Shown here piece by piece: positions 1 through 6,567 of a stretch of DNA of 7,079 bases. A program made the position numbers and the translations under genes. Within the stretch, counting starts at the first letter, position 1; each line of letters starts with the position of its first letter. The notes beneath the pieces are model-generated. The model searched no databases and was not told the origin of the DNA. It was given only the letters and a program-made list of their open reading frames with translations. The DNA is from Ruminococcus sp. UBA1828 (GTDB lineage: Bacteria; Bacillota; Clostridia; Oscillospirales; Ruminococcaceae), in NCBI GenBank assembly GCA_002338885.1, contig DDJI01000121.1:12758-19836 (forward strand). Reading direction: 5' to 3'.

Positions 1-550
1 AAAGCGATACAACGCCTATAAGCTTTCTCTCCTCGGTCACATAGCAGGTGTATATGGTCTCTTTGGCAACGCCGACGCTGCGTATCTTATCAAACGCCTC
101 AAGCACCGTCATGTTCTTGTTCAGGTACACAAACTCCGGCGTCATGACGCTTCCCGCACTGTCGTCCGGGTACGCAAGCAGCTCGTTTATCTGCCGGCGT
201 GTGGCTTCGTCCGTGTTTTTGAGTATCCTGCTCACGACGTTGGCGGGCATTTCTTCAATGATATCTACCGTATCGTCTAAGAAAAGCTCGTCTACCATGT
301 CGCGTATTTCCTTGTCCGAAAAAGCAAGTATCAGCTGCTCCTGCTGGTCGGAATCAAGGTAGGCAAACGTCTGCGCCGCAAGCTCCTTTGGCAGCAGCCG
401 AAAAAGCACCGGCACATCCTTTTTGTCGGCTTCGTCAAATATAGACGCTATGTCTGTAGGATTCATCTGGTTCATTATCAGCTTCAGCTCGGCAAATTTG
501 TGCTGCTCTAACAGCTTGATAACGATATCAAATACTGTAGTCTTTTCCAT
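1..550 (-). CDS. mgtE: Magnesium transporter MgtE, N-terminal part (runs off left edge)
   Basis: This is the first 183 codons of an MgtE-type Mg2+ channel/transporter, read on the minus strand from ATG at 550-548. The family imports Mg2+ through a dimeric membrane pore gated by cytosolic domains. Visible here are the helical MgtE N domain (about residues 10-125, with LLPKELAAQTFAYL at 52-65 and the acidic LDDTVDIIEEMP at 91-102) and the start of the first CBS domain (from about 127, with DDSAGSVMTPEFV at 129-141). In known MgtE structures acidic residues between these domains bind the regulatory Mg2+. The second CBS domain and the membrane helices lie outside the window. The start is fixed by a GGAGG ribosome binding site seven bases upstream (556-560 on this strand). 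The gene has its own promoter and a long leader. The assignment rests on remembered family sequence and is strong; the truncation is only the window edge. Confidence 0.93.
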   Translation of the reverse strand, partial: MEKTTVFDIVIKLLEQHKFAELKLIMNQMNPTDIASIFDEADKKDVPVLFRLLPKELAAQTFAYLDSDQQEQLILAFSDKEIRDMVDELFLDDTVDIIEEMPANVVSRILKNTDEATRRQINELLAYPDDSAGSVMTPEFVYLNKNMTVLEAFDKIRSVGVAKETIYTCYVTEERKLIGVVSL

Positions 551-754
551 GTCTACCTCCAATTTTTAAAAAATCAGAGGGAAAGAGCCTCATCGGGACG
601 CACTTACAGGGCAAATCATGCTCACGGTGACCCGATATTCAGTTTTCCCTCGGGGCGTGTTGGCGTCCACAATTCTCACTCCTTAGTACTTAATATTTTT
701 AACACAGCACATGCGGCGCTGCTTGTAAAAACGCATGCCGCATCCACGCTGAGC
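551..754 (-). ncRNA. Long structured 5' leader of mgtE, candidate metal-sensing riboswitch or attenuator of unassigned class
   Basis: From the predicted start near 754 to the mgtE start codon the transcript has a leader of about 200 nt. Read on the minus strand it contains a 5' hairpin (ATGCGGC at 743-737 with GCCGCAT at 717-711, extended by CAGC/GCTG at 751-748 and 708-705). Next comes an AU-rich linker at about 704-685. It then has a nested stem (GAGGGAAA at 651-644 with TTTCCCTC at 584-577; ATCGGG at 636-631 with CCCGAT at 597-592). GGACGC at 668-663 can instead pair with GCGTCC at 601-596, which overlaps the ATCGGG partner, so the two folds exclude each other. A six-U run follows at 573-568. 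Known mgtE genes in Firmicutes are often controlled by the M-box Mg2+ riboswitch. I looked for its 5' GTTAGGTGAGGCTCC core and did not find it in the expected place. The class is therefore left open. Confidence 0.5.
568..651 (-). terminator. Possible attenuator terminator in the mgtE leader
   Basis: On the minus strand the 8-bp stem GAGGGAAA/TTTCCCTC (651-644 with 584-577) is followed by TGA and six T residues (573-568), about 18 bases before the start codon. A shorter alternative is GAGG/CCTC with a seven-base loop at 591-577. The long stem encloses about 59 bases, so it is not a classical compact terminator. It could act as the off state of a leader switch. This is inferred from base pairing read by eye. 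Confidence 0.35.
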
Positions 755-760
755 AAAATT

Positions 761-789
761 ATTTTACATCATTTAATCCCCCCTGTCAA
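761..789 (-). promoter_or_regulatory. Sigma-A promoter for mgtE
   Basis: On the minus strand TTGACA (789-784) is followed by exactly 17 bases and TAAAAT (766-761). The -35 box is perfect and the -10 box has one mismatch from TATAAT. Transcription would start near 755-753, giving the long leader. The quality of this match is the main reason for assigning the structured region to mgtE rather than to the rightward gene. Confidence 0.8.
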
Positions 790-888
790 GGAACGCGGGA
801 GTACATGCTAACTTAAATTTATCTAAAGATTTTGTGAAAAACCGCGCCGCTGAAAACCGCTATTGATGTGTGCGGGCAGGCTGTGGTA

Positions 889-897
889 TGTTATACT
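889..897 (+). promoter_or_regulatory. Extended -10 promoter for the GH2 gene
   Basis: TGTTATACT (889-897) is a TG-N-TATACT extended -10 element, followed by a predicted start near 904 and a 41-base untranslated leader. No good -35 box sits 17 bases upstream (869-874 reads TGTGCG); TTGATG at 863-868 is too far away. A weak or activator-dependent promoter is likely. The interval 790-888 shows nothing else I can name. Confidence 0.5.
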
Positions 898-944
898 TAT
901 AAAAGTGCGTTTAAAAATATGCCGCGCATGCTCAGGAGGGGTTT

Positions 945-3900
945 ATGAAAAAGACACTGTTTAACGACGGCTGGAGCTTTGCCCTTGTCAAGGCGGGGGA
1001 GCATCCCGAAAAATGCGACTATAAGCCGGTTGACATTCCGCACGACTGGCTGATTCATGACACCCGCAATCTTTATGCGGACGGGGACGGCTTTTACAAG
1101 AAGAAGTTTGTGCTCGGCGATGTAAAAAACAGCGTGTACATAGTTCGGTTTGACGGAGTGTACATGGACTGCGAGATTTTTTTGAACGGGGAAAAGATTT
1201 TTGAGTGGAAGTACGGCTACACGAGCTTTGATGTGACCCTTGAAAACGCCGTCGAGGGGGAAAACGAGCTTGAAGTCATAGTGCATCACAAGTCCCCGAA
1301 CACGCGTTGGTACTCCGGCGCGGGAATATTCAGAAACGTACACCTGAGCGCGTCGGGCAAAAACCGCATACTCCCCGACGGCGTGTACTTTTGCGCCGAA
1401 AAGCGCGGCGACGCATGGATGGTAAACATCGACACCGAGGTGACCGGCGAGAACGGAAAAAGAGCAAAAATCATTCACACCCTCTGTGACGCAGACGGCA
1501 AAAAGGCATGCGTTTGCGAGGCGGAGTGCGAGCTGACGGATGAGAAGTCGGGCGAAAACTGCGTGTGCGCATCCTTTGAAATGAAGAACCCGCATCTGTG
1601 GGACGTAGACGACCCGTATCTGTACACGCTCAAAACCGAGCTTGCGGTTGACGGCGACGCAGTTTACGAGGTGTGTCAAAGGGTGGGCTTCAAGACCGCG
1701 GAGTTTTCCTGCGACAAGGGATTTTTCCTCAACGGCAGGCCGCTGAAAATACATGGTGCGTGCATGCATCACGACATGGGCGCGCTCGGTGCGGCGGTGA
1801 ACAAAAACGCCATTCGCAGACAGCTGAAAAAGGCTCAGGCGATGGGCGTAAACTCCATAAGAACGTCTCACAACCCTCCCGCGCCCGAGCTTATGGATTT
1901 GGCGGATGAAATGGGCATACTCATAGATTCCGAGGTGTTTGACATGTGGGAGCTTAAAAAGACGGAGTATGATTATGCGAGGTTCTTCCCCGAGTGGCAC
2001 CAAAAGGACGTAAAAAGCTGGATAAGGCGCGACAGAAATCATGTCAGCGTGATAATGTGGAGCATAGGCAACGAAATATACGACACCCATGCGTCTCGGC
2101 GAGGCGAGGAGACAGCATGCAGGCTCAAAAGCCTTGTAAAGCTGTACGACTACAGAAACACACGACCCGTTACAATAGGCTCAAACTACATGTACGGGCA
2201 GGGCGCGCAAAACTGCGCCGAGCATATGGACACGGTTGGCTATAACTACGCCGAGAGACTGTATGACGAGCACCACAAGGCGCACCCCGAGTGGATAATA
2301 TACGGCAGTGAGACCGGCTCCACCATTCAGTCAAGAGGGGTGTATCATTTTCCCGCATCAAAGATGACGAGTACGCATGACGACCACCAGTGCTCATCGT
2401 TGATGAACTGCGCAACGGGGTGGGGCTCGCCGAGCGTAGAATACAACATCACGCAGGACCGCATACGCGAGTTTTGCCTTGGGCAGTACATATGGACTGC
2501 GTGGGACTATATAGGCGAACCGACGCCCTATTGGACAAAAAACTCTTACTTCGGGCAGATCGACACCGCAGGCTTTGAAAAGGACAGCTATTACGCTTAT
2601 AAGGCGGAATGGGCGGGAAAGGATGCGCAGCCGTTTGTGCACCTGTTCCCGTACTGGGACTTCAACGAGGGTCAGCTCATAGACATATTCATATACTCAA
2701 ACTGCGCAAAGACCGAGCTGATTGTCAACGGCAGGTCTATGGGCGTGCATGTGCATGACCACACCGGCGGCGCAGAACTGTCCGGCAGATGGCAGGCGGA
2801 GTACCACAAGGGATACATACAGGCTGTGGGATATGATGAAAACGGCAAGGAGCTTTGCAGGCAGACCCGCCGCTCGTTCGGCGATGCCGCAAAAATATCG
2901 CTGACGCCGGACAAATGCGAGCTGAGGGCGGACGGGTCAGACCTTGTCTTTGTGGAGGTATGCATGCTCGACAGCGACGGAAATATCGTGGAAAACGACC
3001 GCTCAAGGGTGAATATATCGGTCAGCGGCGCGGGAAGGCTTGTCGGCGTTGACAACGGCGACTCCACAGATTACGGACAGTATCACGAGAGCCAAAGAAA
3101 GCTGTTCGGCGGCAGGCTTATGGCGATAGTAGCCGCAAAGGACTGCGAGGGCGACGTTTACGTCAGGGCGTCGTCGGAGGGGCTTAGAGACTGCGAGATA
3201 AAGCTGAGGGCTGTGCATGCGGAGCTTGAGAGCGGCGTGTGCCACAGCTTTGAAAACACCCCGACGTGCCCGCTTGTCAGGGAGGTGCCGGCAAGAAAGA
3301 TAGAGCTGTCCGTATCTGAAAGGCGCCTGACGCCAAAGTCGCGCGAATGTGTGATAAAAGCCGAGATACTGCCCGCAAATTCGACCTACACCCTTGACGA
3401 CGTGGGATTTAAGGCTGTGACCGATTCCGGAGTGGAGACGCCGGCGGCAAAGATAGTGAGAAACGAAAAAGAGGGCAAAATCACTCTTGTGCCGGTTGCG
3501 GACGGGCAGTACCGCCTGAGGGCGTACTGTAAAAACGGCACGGAGTATGAGGAGGTAATATCGGAGCTTGAAATGTCAAACGAGGGCTTCGGGAAAGCGT
3601 GCTTTGACCCGTACAAGAAGCAGGTTTGCGCATCGCTTTACACGCGGGCAGGCAGCCCCCTTCAAAATGTCTTTGAGGGCGGCGTGCAGACCCCGTCCGG
3701 CTGCGACAGCGTCATAGAGTTTGACAATGTCGAGTTCGGCGCCGCAGGCTCGGACGAGATAACTGTCGGGCTGTATTTAAACAGCGCCGAAAAAATTCCC
3801 TTTGAAATAGAGGACGACAGCGGCTTCGCGGAGAGCTTTGTTTTCGACCTCCCGCCGTGGTGGAACCACTATCAGTACAAGACGTATAAGCTTAAAAGAA

Positions 3901-4343
3901 AGCTCACCGGCAGAAGAAATCTGCGGTTTGTCTTTCACATGCGAGTGGCGTTTCAGGGCTTTGAGTTTGCGCGCGGCACGAACCTGAACGAGCCGATACC
4001 TGCGACGAAAAACAGCCGCATATACGGCGACAGCTTTCTTGTGTGCCCCGACGGCATAAAAAACATCGGCAACAACGTCACGATAGAGTTTGACGGGCTT
4101 GAGTTCGGCGAAAAGGGCGCAGACGAGGTCATAATATGCGGAATGACCAGAAACGAAAACGACACCCTGCACTTAAAGTTTTCTGACGGCGAGTCGGTGC
4201 AAAGCGCAACAGTCGAGTTTTCGGGCAGCATGCAGCCGGAGGCGAAAAGATTTAAGCTTCCGCACGTGAGCGGCAAGAAGGATTTAAGCCTTATATTCCT
4301 GCCCGGATGCGACTTCGATTTGTACAGCATAGAATTTATCTGA
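945..4343 (+). CDS. Glycoside hydrolase family 2 enzyme, probable beta-galactosidase, with C-terminal tandem carbohydrate-binding-like modules
   Basis: This 1132-residue enzyme should hydrolyse terminal beta-galactosides (or related beta-glycosides) with retention of configuration. Domains in order: sugar-binding jelly roll (about 1-140), Ig-like sandwich (145-255), TIM barrel (258-560), DUF4982-like sandwich (565-645), a GH2 C-terminal Ig-like domain (650-755), another Ig-like domain (785-870), and two beta-sandwich modules (about 885-1010 and 1011-1132). The likely acid/base is E377 in WSIGNEIYD. The nucleophile is E456 in IYGSETGS, 79 residues later, which is normal for the family. RTSHNPP (306-312) is also conserved. 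The stretch GEPTPYW (524-530) followed by YFGQIDTAGF resembles beta-galactosidases; I see no N-x-K signature of beta-glucuronidases, but the substrate remains inferred. No signal peptide and many cysteines suggest a cytosolic enzyme. The start is supported by AGGAGGGG at 934-941. No transporter or regulator gene lies beside it, and no terminator is visible after it. Confidence 0.9.
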   Translation: MKKTLFNDGWSFALVKAGEHPEKCDYKPVDIPHDWLIHDTRNLYADGDGFYKKKFVLGDVKNSVYIVRFDGVYMDCEIFLNGEKIFEWKYGYTSFDVTLENAVEGENELEVIVHHKSPNTRWYSGAGIFRNVHLSASGKNRILPDGVYFCAEKRGDAWMVNIDTEVTGENGKRAKIIHTLCDADGKKACVCEAECELTDEKSGENCVCASFEMKNPHLWDVDDPYLYTLKTELAVDGDAVYEVCQRVGFKTAEFSCDKGFFLNGRPLKIHGACMHHDMGALGAAVNKNAIRRQLKKAQAMGVNSIRTSHNPPAPELMDLADEMGILIDSEVFDMWELKKTEYDYARFFPEWHQKDVKSWIRRDRNHVSVIMWSIGNEIYDTHASRRGEETACRLKSLVKLYDYRNTRPVTIGSNYMYGQGAQNCAEHMDTVGYNYAERLYDEHHKAHPEWIIYGSETGSTIQSRGVYHFPASKMTSTHDDHQCSSLMNCATGWGSPSVEYNITQDRIREFCLGQYIWTAWDYIGEPTPYWTKNSYFGQIDTAGFEKDSYYAYKAEWAGKDAQPFVHLFPYWDFNEGQLIDIFIYSNCAKTELIVNGRSMGVHVHDHTGGAELSGRWQAEYHKGYIQAVGYDENGKELCRQTRRSFGDAAKISLTPDKCELRADGSDLVFVEVCMLDSDGNIVENDRSRVNISVSGAGRLVGVDNGDSTDYGQYHESQRKLFGGRLMAIVAAKDCEGDVYVRASSEGLRDCEIKLRAVHAELESGVCHSFENTPTCPLVREVPARKIELSVSERRLTPKSRECVIKAEILPANSTYTLDDVGFKAVTDSGVETPAAKIVRNEKEGKITLVPVADGQYRLRAYCKNGTEYEEVISELEMSNEGFGKACFDPYKKQVCASLYTRAGSPLQNVFEGGVQTPSGCDSVIEFDNVEFGAAGSDEITVGLYLNSAEKIPFEIEDDSGFAESFVFDLPPWWNHYQYKTYKLKRKLTGRRNLRFVFHMRVAFQGFEFARGTNLNEPIPATKNSRIYGDSFLVCPDGIKNIGNNVTIEFDGLEFGEKGADEVIICGMTRNENDTLHLKFSDGESVQSATVEFSGSMQPEAKRFKLPHVSGKKDLSLIFLPGCDFDLYSIEFI

Positions 4344-4363
4344 TGAAATATTTGAGCATAAAC

Positions 4364-4392
4364 TTGCATTGGCGGGGCATTTGGGGTAAAAT
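4364..4392 (+). promoter_or_regulatory. Probable promoter for prfB
   Basis: TTGCAT (4364-4369), a 17-base spacer and TAAAAT (4387-4392) form a good sigma-A promoter in the 92-base gap after the GH2 gene. A second perfect -10 hexamer, TATAAT, lies at 4401-4406 but lacks a well-placed -35 box. No hairpin terminator separates the two genes, so readthrough from the GH2 gene into prfB is also possible. Confidence 0.6.
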
Positions 4393-4435
4393 AAAAAAGA
4401 TATAATGAATAAATGCTATAAATGCGGAGGGAAAT

Positions 4436-5557
4436 ATGCTACTTATCGAAGAGCTCAGCCAAAAATTATCCGAATACAGACCAAAGCTCAAAGAGCTTCA
4501 TTCTGTTTTGAACATAGAGGCTGCAAAAGAGGAAATAGAGCAGCTTCACAATAAGGCGGCAGAGCCGGGATTTTGGGACGACATAGACAAGTCTCAAAAA
4601 GTGCTTCAAAAGACCAAGTCCTTAGAGACTGCCGTCGAGAACGACAGAAAGCTTTGCGCTCAGGCGGACGACATAGAAACCATGATAGAGATGTACGGCG
4701 AGGAAAACGACCAGCAGCTGCTTGAGGAAATAAAGACCGAGGTGGAGGACTTTTGCGAGAAGATAGATAAGCTCACAATATCCACCCTGCTCACCGGCGA
4801 GTACGACCACTCAAACGCAATCTTAAACTTCCATGCCGGAGCGGGCGGAACCGAGGCTCAGGACTGGACGCAGATGCTTTTGAGAATGTATATCCATTGG
4901 GGCGAGCAGCACGGCTATAAGGTCTCGGTCATGGATGTGCTTGACGGAACGGATGCCGGAATAAAGAGCGCATCTGTCATCGTCGAGGGCGAAAACGCCT
5001 ACGGATACTTAAAGAGCGAGGCGGGAGTGCACAGACTTGTGAGAATTTCTCCGTTTGATGCGTCCGGCTCAAGACACACGTCCTTCTCTGCGCTCGAGGT
5101 CACTCCGGTAATAGAGGAGGATCTGAGCGTGCACATAAAGCCGGAGGATCTTAAAATAGATACCTACCGCGCGAGCGGAGCGGGCGGACAGCACATAAAC
5201 AAAACCTCATCCGCGGTGAGAATCACACACATACCCACCGGAATCGTGTGCGCATGCCAGACCCAAAGAAGCCAGGTTCAAAACAAGGACTACGCCATGA
5301 AGATGCTCATATCAAAGCTCGTTGAAATAAAGGAGCGCGAGCACCTTGCAAAGATAGAGGACATAAAGGGCGTGCAGAAGGAAATAGCGTGGGGTTCACA
5401 GATACGCTCCTATGTTTTCATGCCCTACACCCTTGTAAAGGATCACCGCACGGGCTATGAAAACTCAAATGTTCAGGCTGTCATGGACGGCGACCTCGAC
5501 GGGTTCATCAACGCCTATTTAAAGGCTTTGTCAAACGGAACGCTTGAAAAACAGTGA
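4436..5557 (+). CDS. prfB: Peptide chain release factor 2, encoded in one frame without programmed frameshift
   Basis: RF2 recognises UGA and UAA stop codons in the ribosomal A site and triggers peptide release. The 373-residue protein has the helical N-terminal domain (about 1-115), the RF2-specific codon-recognition tripeptide SPF (205-207 in RISPFDASG), and the catalytic GGQ loop (250-252 in SGAGGQHINKTSS). SPF rather than the PxT motif separates it from RF1. Length is close to the usual 365 or so. The start follows GGAGGG at 4426-4431. Most bacterial prfB genes need a +1 frameshift at CTT-TGA-C near codon 25. Here the corresponding place reads GTT TTG AAC (4505-4513) with no in-frame stop and no strong SD-like element just before it, so synthesis should not be autoregulated in that way. 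The gene ends in TGA (5555-5557), a codon read by RF2 itself. A strong terminator follows within ten bases. Confidence 0.96.
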   Translation: MLLIEELSQKLSEYRPKLKELHSVLNIEAAKEEIEQLHNKAAEPGFWDDIDKSQKVLQKTKSLETAVENDRKLCAQADDIETMIEMYGEENDQQLLEEIKTEVEDFCEKIDKLTISTLLTGEYDHSNAILNFHAGAGGTEAQDWTQMLLRMYIHWGEQHGYKVSVMDVLDGTDAGIKSASVIVEGENAYGYLKSEAGVHRLVRISPFDASGSRHTSFSALEVTPVIEEDLSVHIKPEDLKIDTYRASGAGGQHINKTSSAVRITHIPTGIVCACQTQRSQVQNKDYAMKMLISKLVEIKEREHLAKIEDIKGVQKEIAWGSQIRSYVFMPYTLVKDHRTGYENSNVQAVMDGDLDGFINAYLKALSNGTLEKQ

Positions 5558-5566
5558 TCGGCACTG

Positions 5567-5598
5567 AAAAAAGCGCGGGAGCTATCCTGCGCTTTTTT
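5567..5598. terminator. Bidirectional intrinsic terminator between prfB and the convergent membrane-protein gene
   Basis: Two 14-base arms (5567-5580 and 5585-5598) pair along their full length with one G-U wobble around a GCTA loop (5581-5584). The outer six pairs are A-T, so each strand has a GC-rich stem followed by six T residues. It starts ten bases after the prfB stop. On the minus strand it covers the last codons and the stop codon of the convergent gene. Confidence 0.93.
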
Positions 5599-6082
5599 GC
5601 TTGACGGCCGTGACGGCGTTCAGCGCGTGCCTTGACGGCAGGCGAGGGAACACATGCAGCCTTTTCATCGGCTGCCCGAAAAGAAAATGCCTGAGCGTGT
5701 CGTCAAGGTATATTGCGGGCAGGGACAGCGCAAGCCATAGCACGGAAAAGGGCAGGCATATCTGACCCAAAAGATTCAGAGGCAGCTGCGAGTAGTCCCA
5801 CACGTTTAACCCGAGCGCCATGTTTATAAACAGCCCCGAGCACAGCTCAACGGAGGTTATCAAAGCGGCGCATATCGGCATCTGAAGCATCAGGCACGGC
5901 TTGTACTCAAACTCGTCGAGCATGCCTATGACCAAAAAGCACAGCCCGCCCACAAAGAACATCGATATGTGCGTAGACCCGCGCCACGCGGTTTCAATCA
6001 GACCGTATGACATGCCTCCCGCGCAGTAAAGCGCAAATCCCCTTAAAAAACGCATAAAATGCGCTGACGGTTTTGCTGACAT
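5582..6082 (-). CDS. Small integral membrane protein, CmpB / putative ABC-transporter type IV family
   Basis: The protein has 166 residues and four likely membrane helices (about 10-30, 39-55, 64-90 and 103-126). The segment WDYSQLPLNLLGQICLPF (95-112) matches the signature I recall for the Firmicutes family named putative ABC-transporter type IV or CmpB (WDYS, then a PxNxxGxIC-like run). The biochemical role of this family is not established and no ATPase gene is adjacent, so transport is only a database label. I chose ATG at 6082-6080 because AGGAG (6095-6091) sits eight bases upstream. An in-frame ATG 32 codons earlier (6178) has no such site and would add a non-conserved tail through the promoter region. 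The TAG stop (5584-5582) lies in the loop of the terminator shared with prfB, so the final residues KSAG are encoded by the stem. The C-terminal 40 residues are basic and probably cytosolic. Confidence 0.75.
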   Translation of the reverse strand: MSAKPSAHFMRFLRGFALYCAGGMSYGLIETAWRGSTHISMFFVGGLCFLVIGMLDEFEYKPCLMLQMPICAALITSVELCSGLFINMALGLNVWDYSQLPLNLLGQICLPFSVLWLALSLPAIYLDDTLRHFLFGQPMKRLHVFPRLPSRHALNAVTAVKQKSAG

Positions 6083-6112
6083 CAGACCCTCTCCTTTTTC
6101 CGGCGTATTTTT

Positions 6113-6146
6113 ATGTATTATTATCCGCAGACAAAAAATAATACAT
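6113..6146. repeat. Perfect 10-bp inverted repeat upstream of the CmpB-family gene, possible operator
   Basis: ATGTATTATT (6113-6122) and AATAATACAT (6137-6146) are perfect inverted copies separated by 14 bases. They lie 31-64 bases upstream of the minus-strand start codon, and one arm overlaps the best -10 candidate. This could be a repressor site or an RNA hairpin in the leader. AT-rich sequence makes chance more likely than for a GC-rich repeat. Confidence 0.5.
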
Positions 6147-6165
6147 GTAAGATGGCGGCTGTTAA
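6138..6165 (-). promoter_or_regulatory. Candidate promoter for the CmpB-family gene
   Basis: On the minus strand TTAACA (6165-6160), a 16-base spacer and TATTAT (6143-6138) make a moderate sigma-A match. The -10 box falls inside the upstream arm of the inverted repeat. Other AT-rich -10-like hexamers occur nearby, so the exact start is uncertain. Confidence 0.35.
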
Positions 6166-6188
6166 GGCGCGTTCGCACAAGATGGCTA

Positions 6189-6217
6189 TTGACAGAGCAA
6201 AAAAGCTATGATATCAT
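6189..6217 (+). promoter_or_regulatory. Sigma-A promoter for the valS T-box transcript
   Basis: TTGACA (6189-6194), a 17-base spacer and TATCAT (6212-6217) form a strong promoter with one mismatch in the -10 box. Transcription would begin near 6224, just before stem I of the T-box leader. It is divergent from the CmpB-family gene. Confidence 0.85.
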
Positions 6218-6223
6218 GACATT

Positions 6224-6499
6224 TAACAGGTAAAAAGGCGTTGACGAAGAGAAAACACGGATGATGGCATTTTCAGAGAAACGGCAGTTGGTGGAAAGCC
6301 GTGTGCCGGTCTGCGTTTTGTAGCTTCACAGCCGGCGGGAGGAAAGATCAGTTGAGTAGAACCCGCTCGTTTGCGCTCGTTACGCGCGTCAAGTGGTGAT
6401 GATTCACAAGTTGAGTGGTACCGCGGGTGTTGTCGTGTCAAAACGATTCTCGTCTCAAAGCTAAAGCTTTTGCGCTTTGCTTTGGGGCTTTTTTGTTTT
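6224..6499 (+). ncRNA. T-box leader RNA controlling valS, valine GTA specifier
   Basis: T-box leaders bind uncharged tRNA and let transcription continue into aminoacyl-tRNA synthetase genes. Stem I is visible: GAAG (6246-6249) pairs with CTTC (6324-6327) and AAAAC (6252-6256) with GTTTT (6315-6319), leaving GTAG (6320-6323) in the specifier loop. GTA is a valine codon. The distal part has CAGAGAAACGGC (6274-6285) and GGTGGAAAGCC (6290-6300), the conserved loop elements, with ACGGC pairing GCCGT (6298-6302). The T-box sequence GAGTGGTACCGCGG lies at 6413-6426. Its TGGT (6416-6419) can pair with the ACCA 3' end expected of uncharged tRNA-Val. TTGAG (6411-6415) can pair with CTCAA (6454-6458) to form the antiterminator, using the 5' arm of the terminator. 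Confidence 0.94.
6454..6499 (+). terminator. Attenuator terminator of the valS T-box
   Basis: CTCAAAGC (6454-6461) pairs with GCTTTGGG (6479-6486), and after a bulged T AAAGC (6463-6467) pairs with GCTTT (6474-6478) around the loop TTTTGC. The T-rich tail follows at 6489-6499. The 5' arm shares CTCAA with the antiterminator, so the two folds are exclusive. Bases 6500-6567 are the remaining leader and carry the valS ribosome binding site. Confidence 0.88.
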
Positions 6500-6567
6500 C
6501 GGCAATATGTTTTCGGCGGATGCGCAAGCCGCGCGGCAGAATCGTCACCGGAAAGGAAAGGTAGATA

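Noticed and set aside
48..362. 104-codon plus-strand frame over mgtE
   Set aside because: It is antisense to the well-supported MgtE coding frame and very rich in serine, as expected of a shadow.
592..670. c-di-GMP riboswitch on the plus strand
   Set aside because: ACAGGGCAAATCA (606-618) recalls the GEMM-I start, but the following GGGACGCAAAGCC and CCGG parts are missing in order, and no plus-strand promoter lies before it.
851..866. Catabolite-repression (cre) site before the GH2 gene
   Set aside because: TGAAAACCGCTATTGA resembles cre but has an extra base relative to the consensus centre, so the spacing does not fit.
897..2090. Long open frame of 397 codons on the minus strand inside the GH2 gene
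   Set aside because: It is a shadow of the GH2 frame: no ribosome binding site, low-complexity residue use and no recognisable family, while the plus strand encodes clear GH2 motifs.
6083..6178. Longer N-terminus for the CmpB-family protein starting at 6178
   Set aside because: The upstream ATG has no ribosome binding site, and the extension would be encoded through the promoter and inverted repeat. The ATG at 6082 has a well-placed AGGAG.
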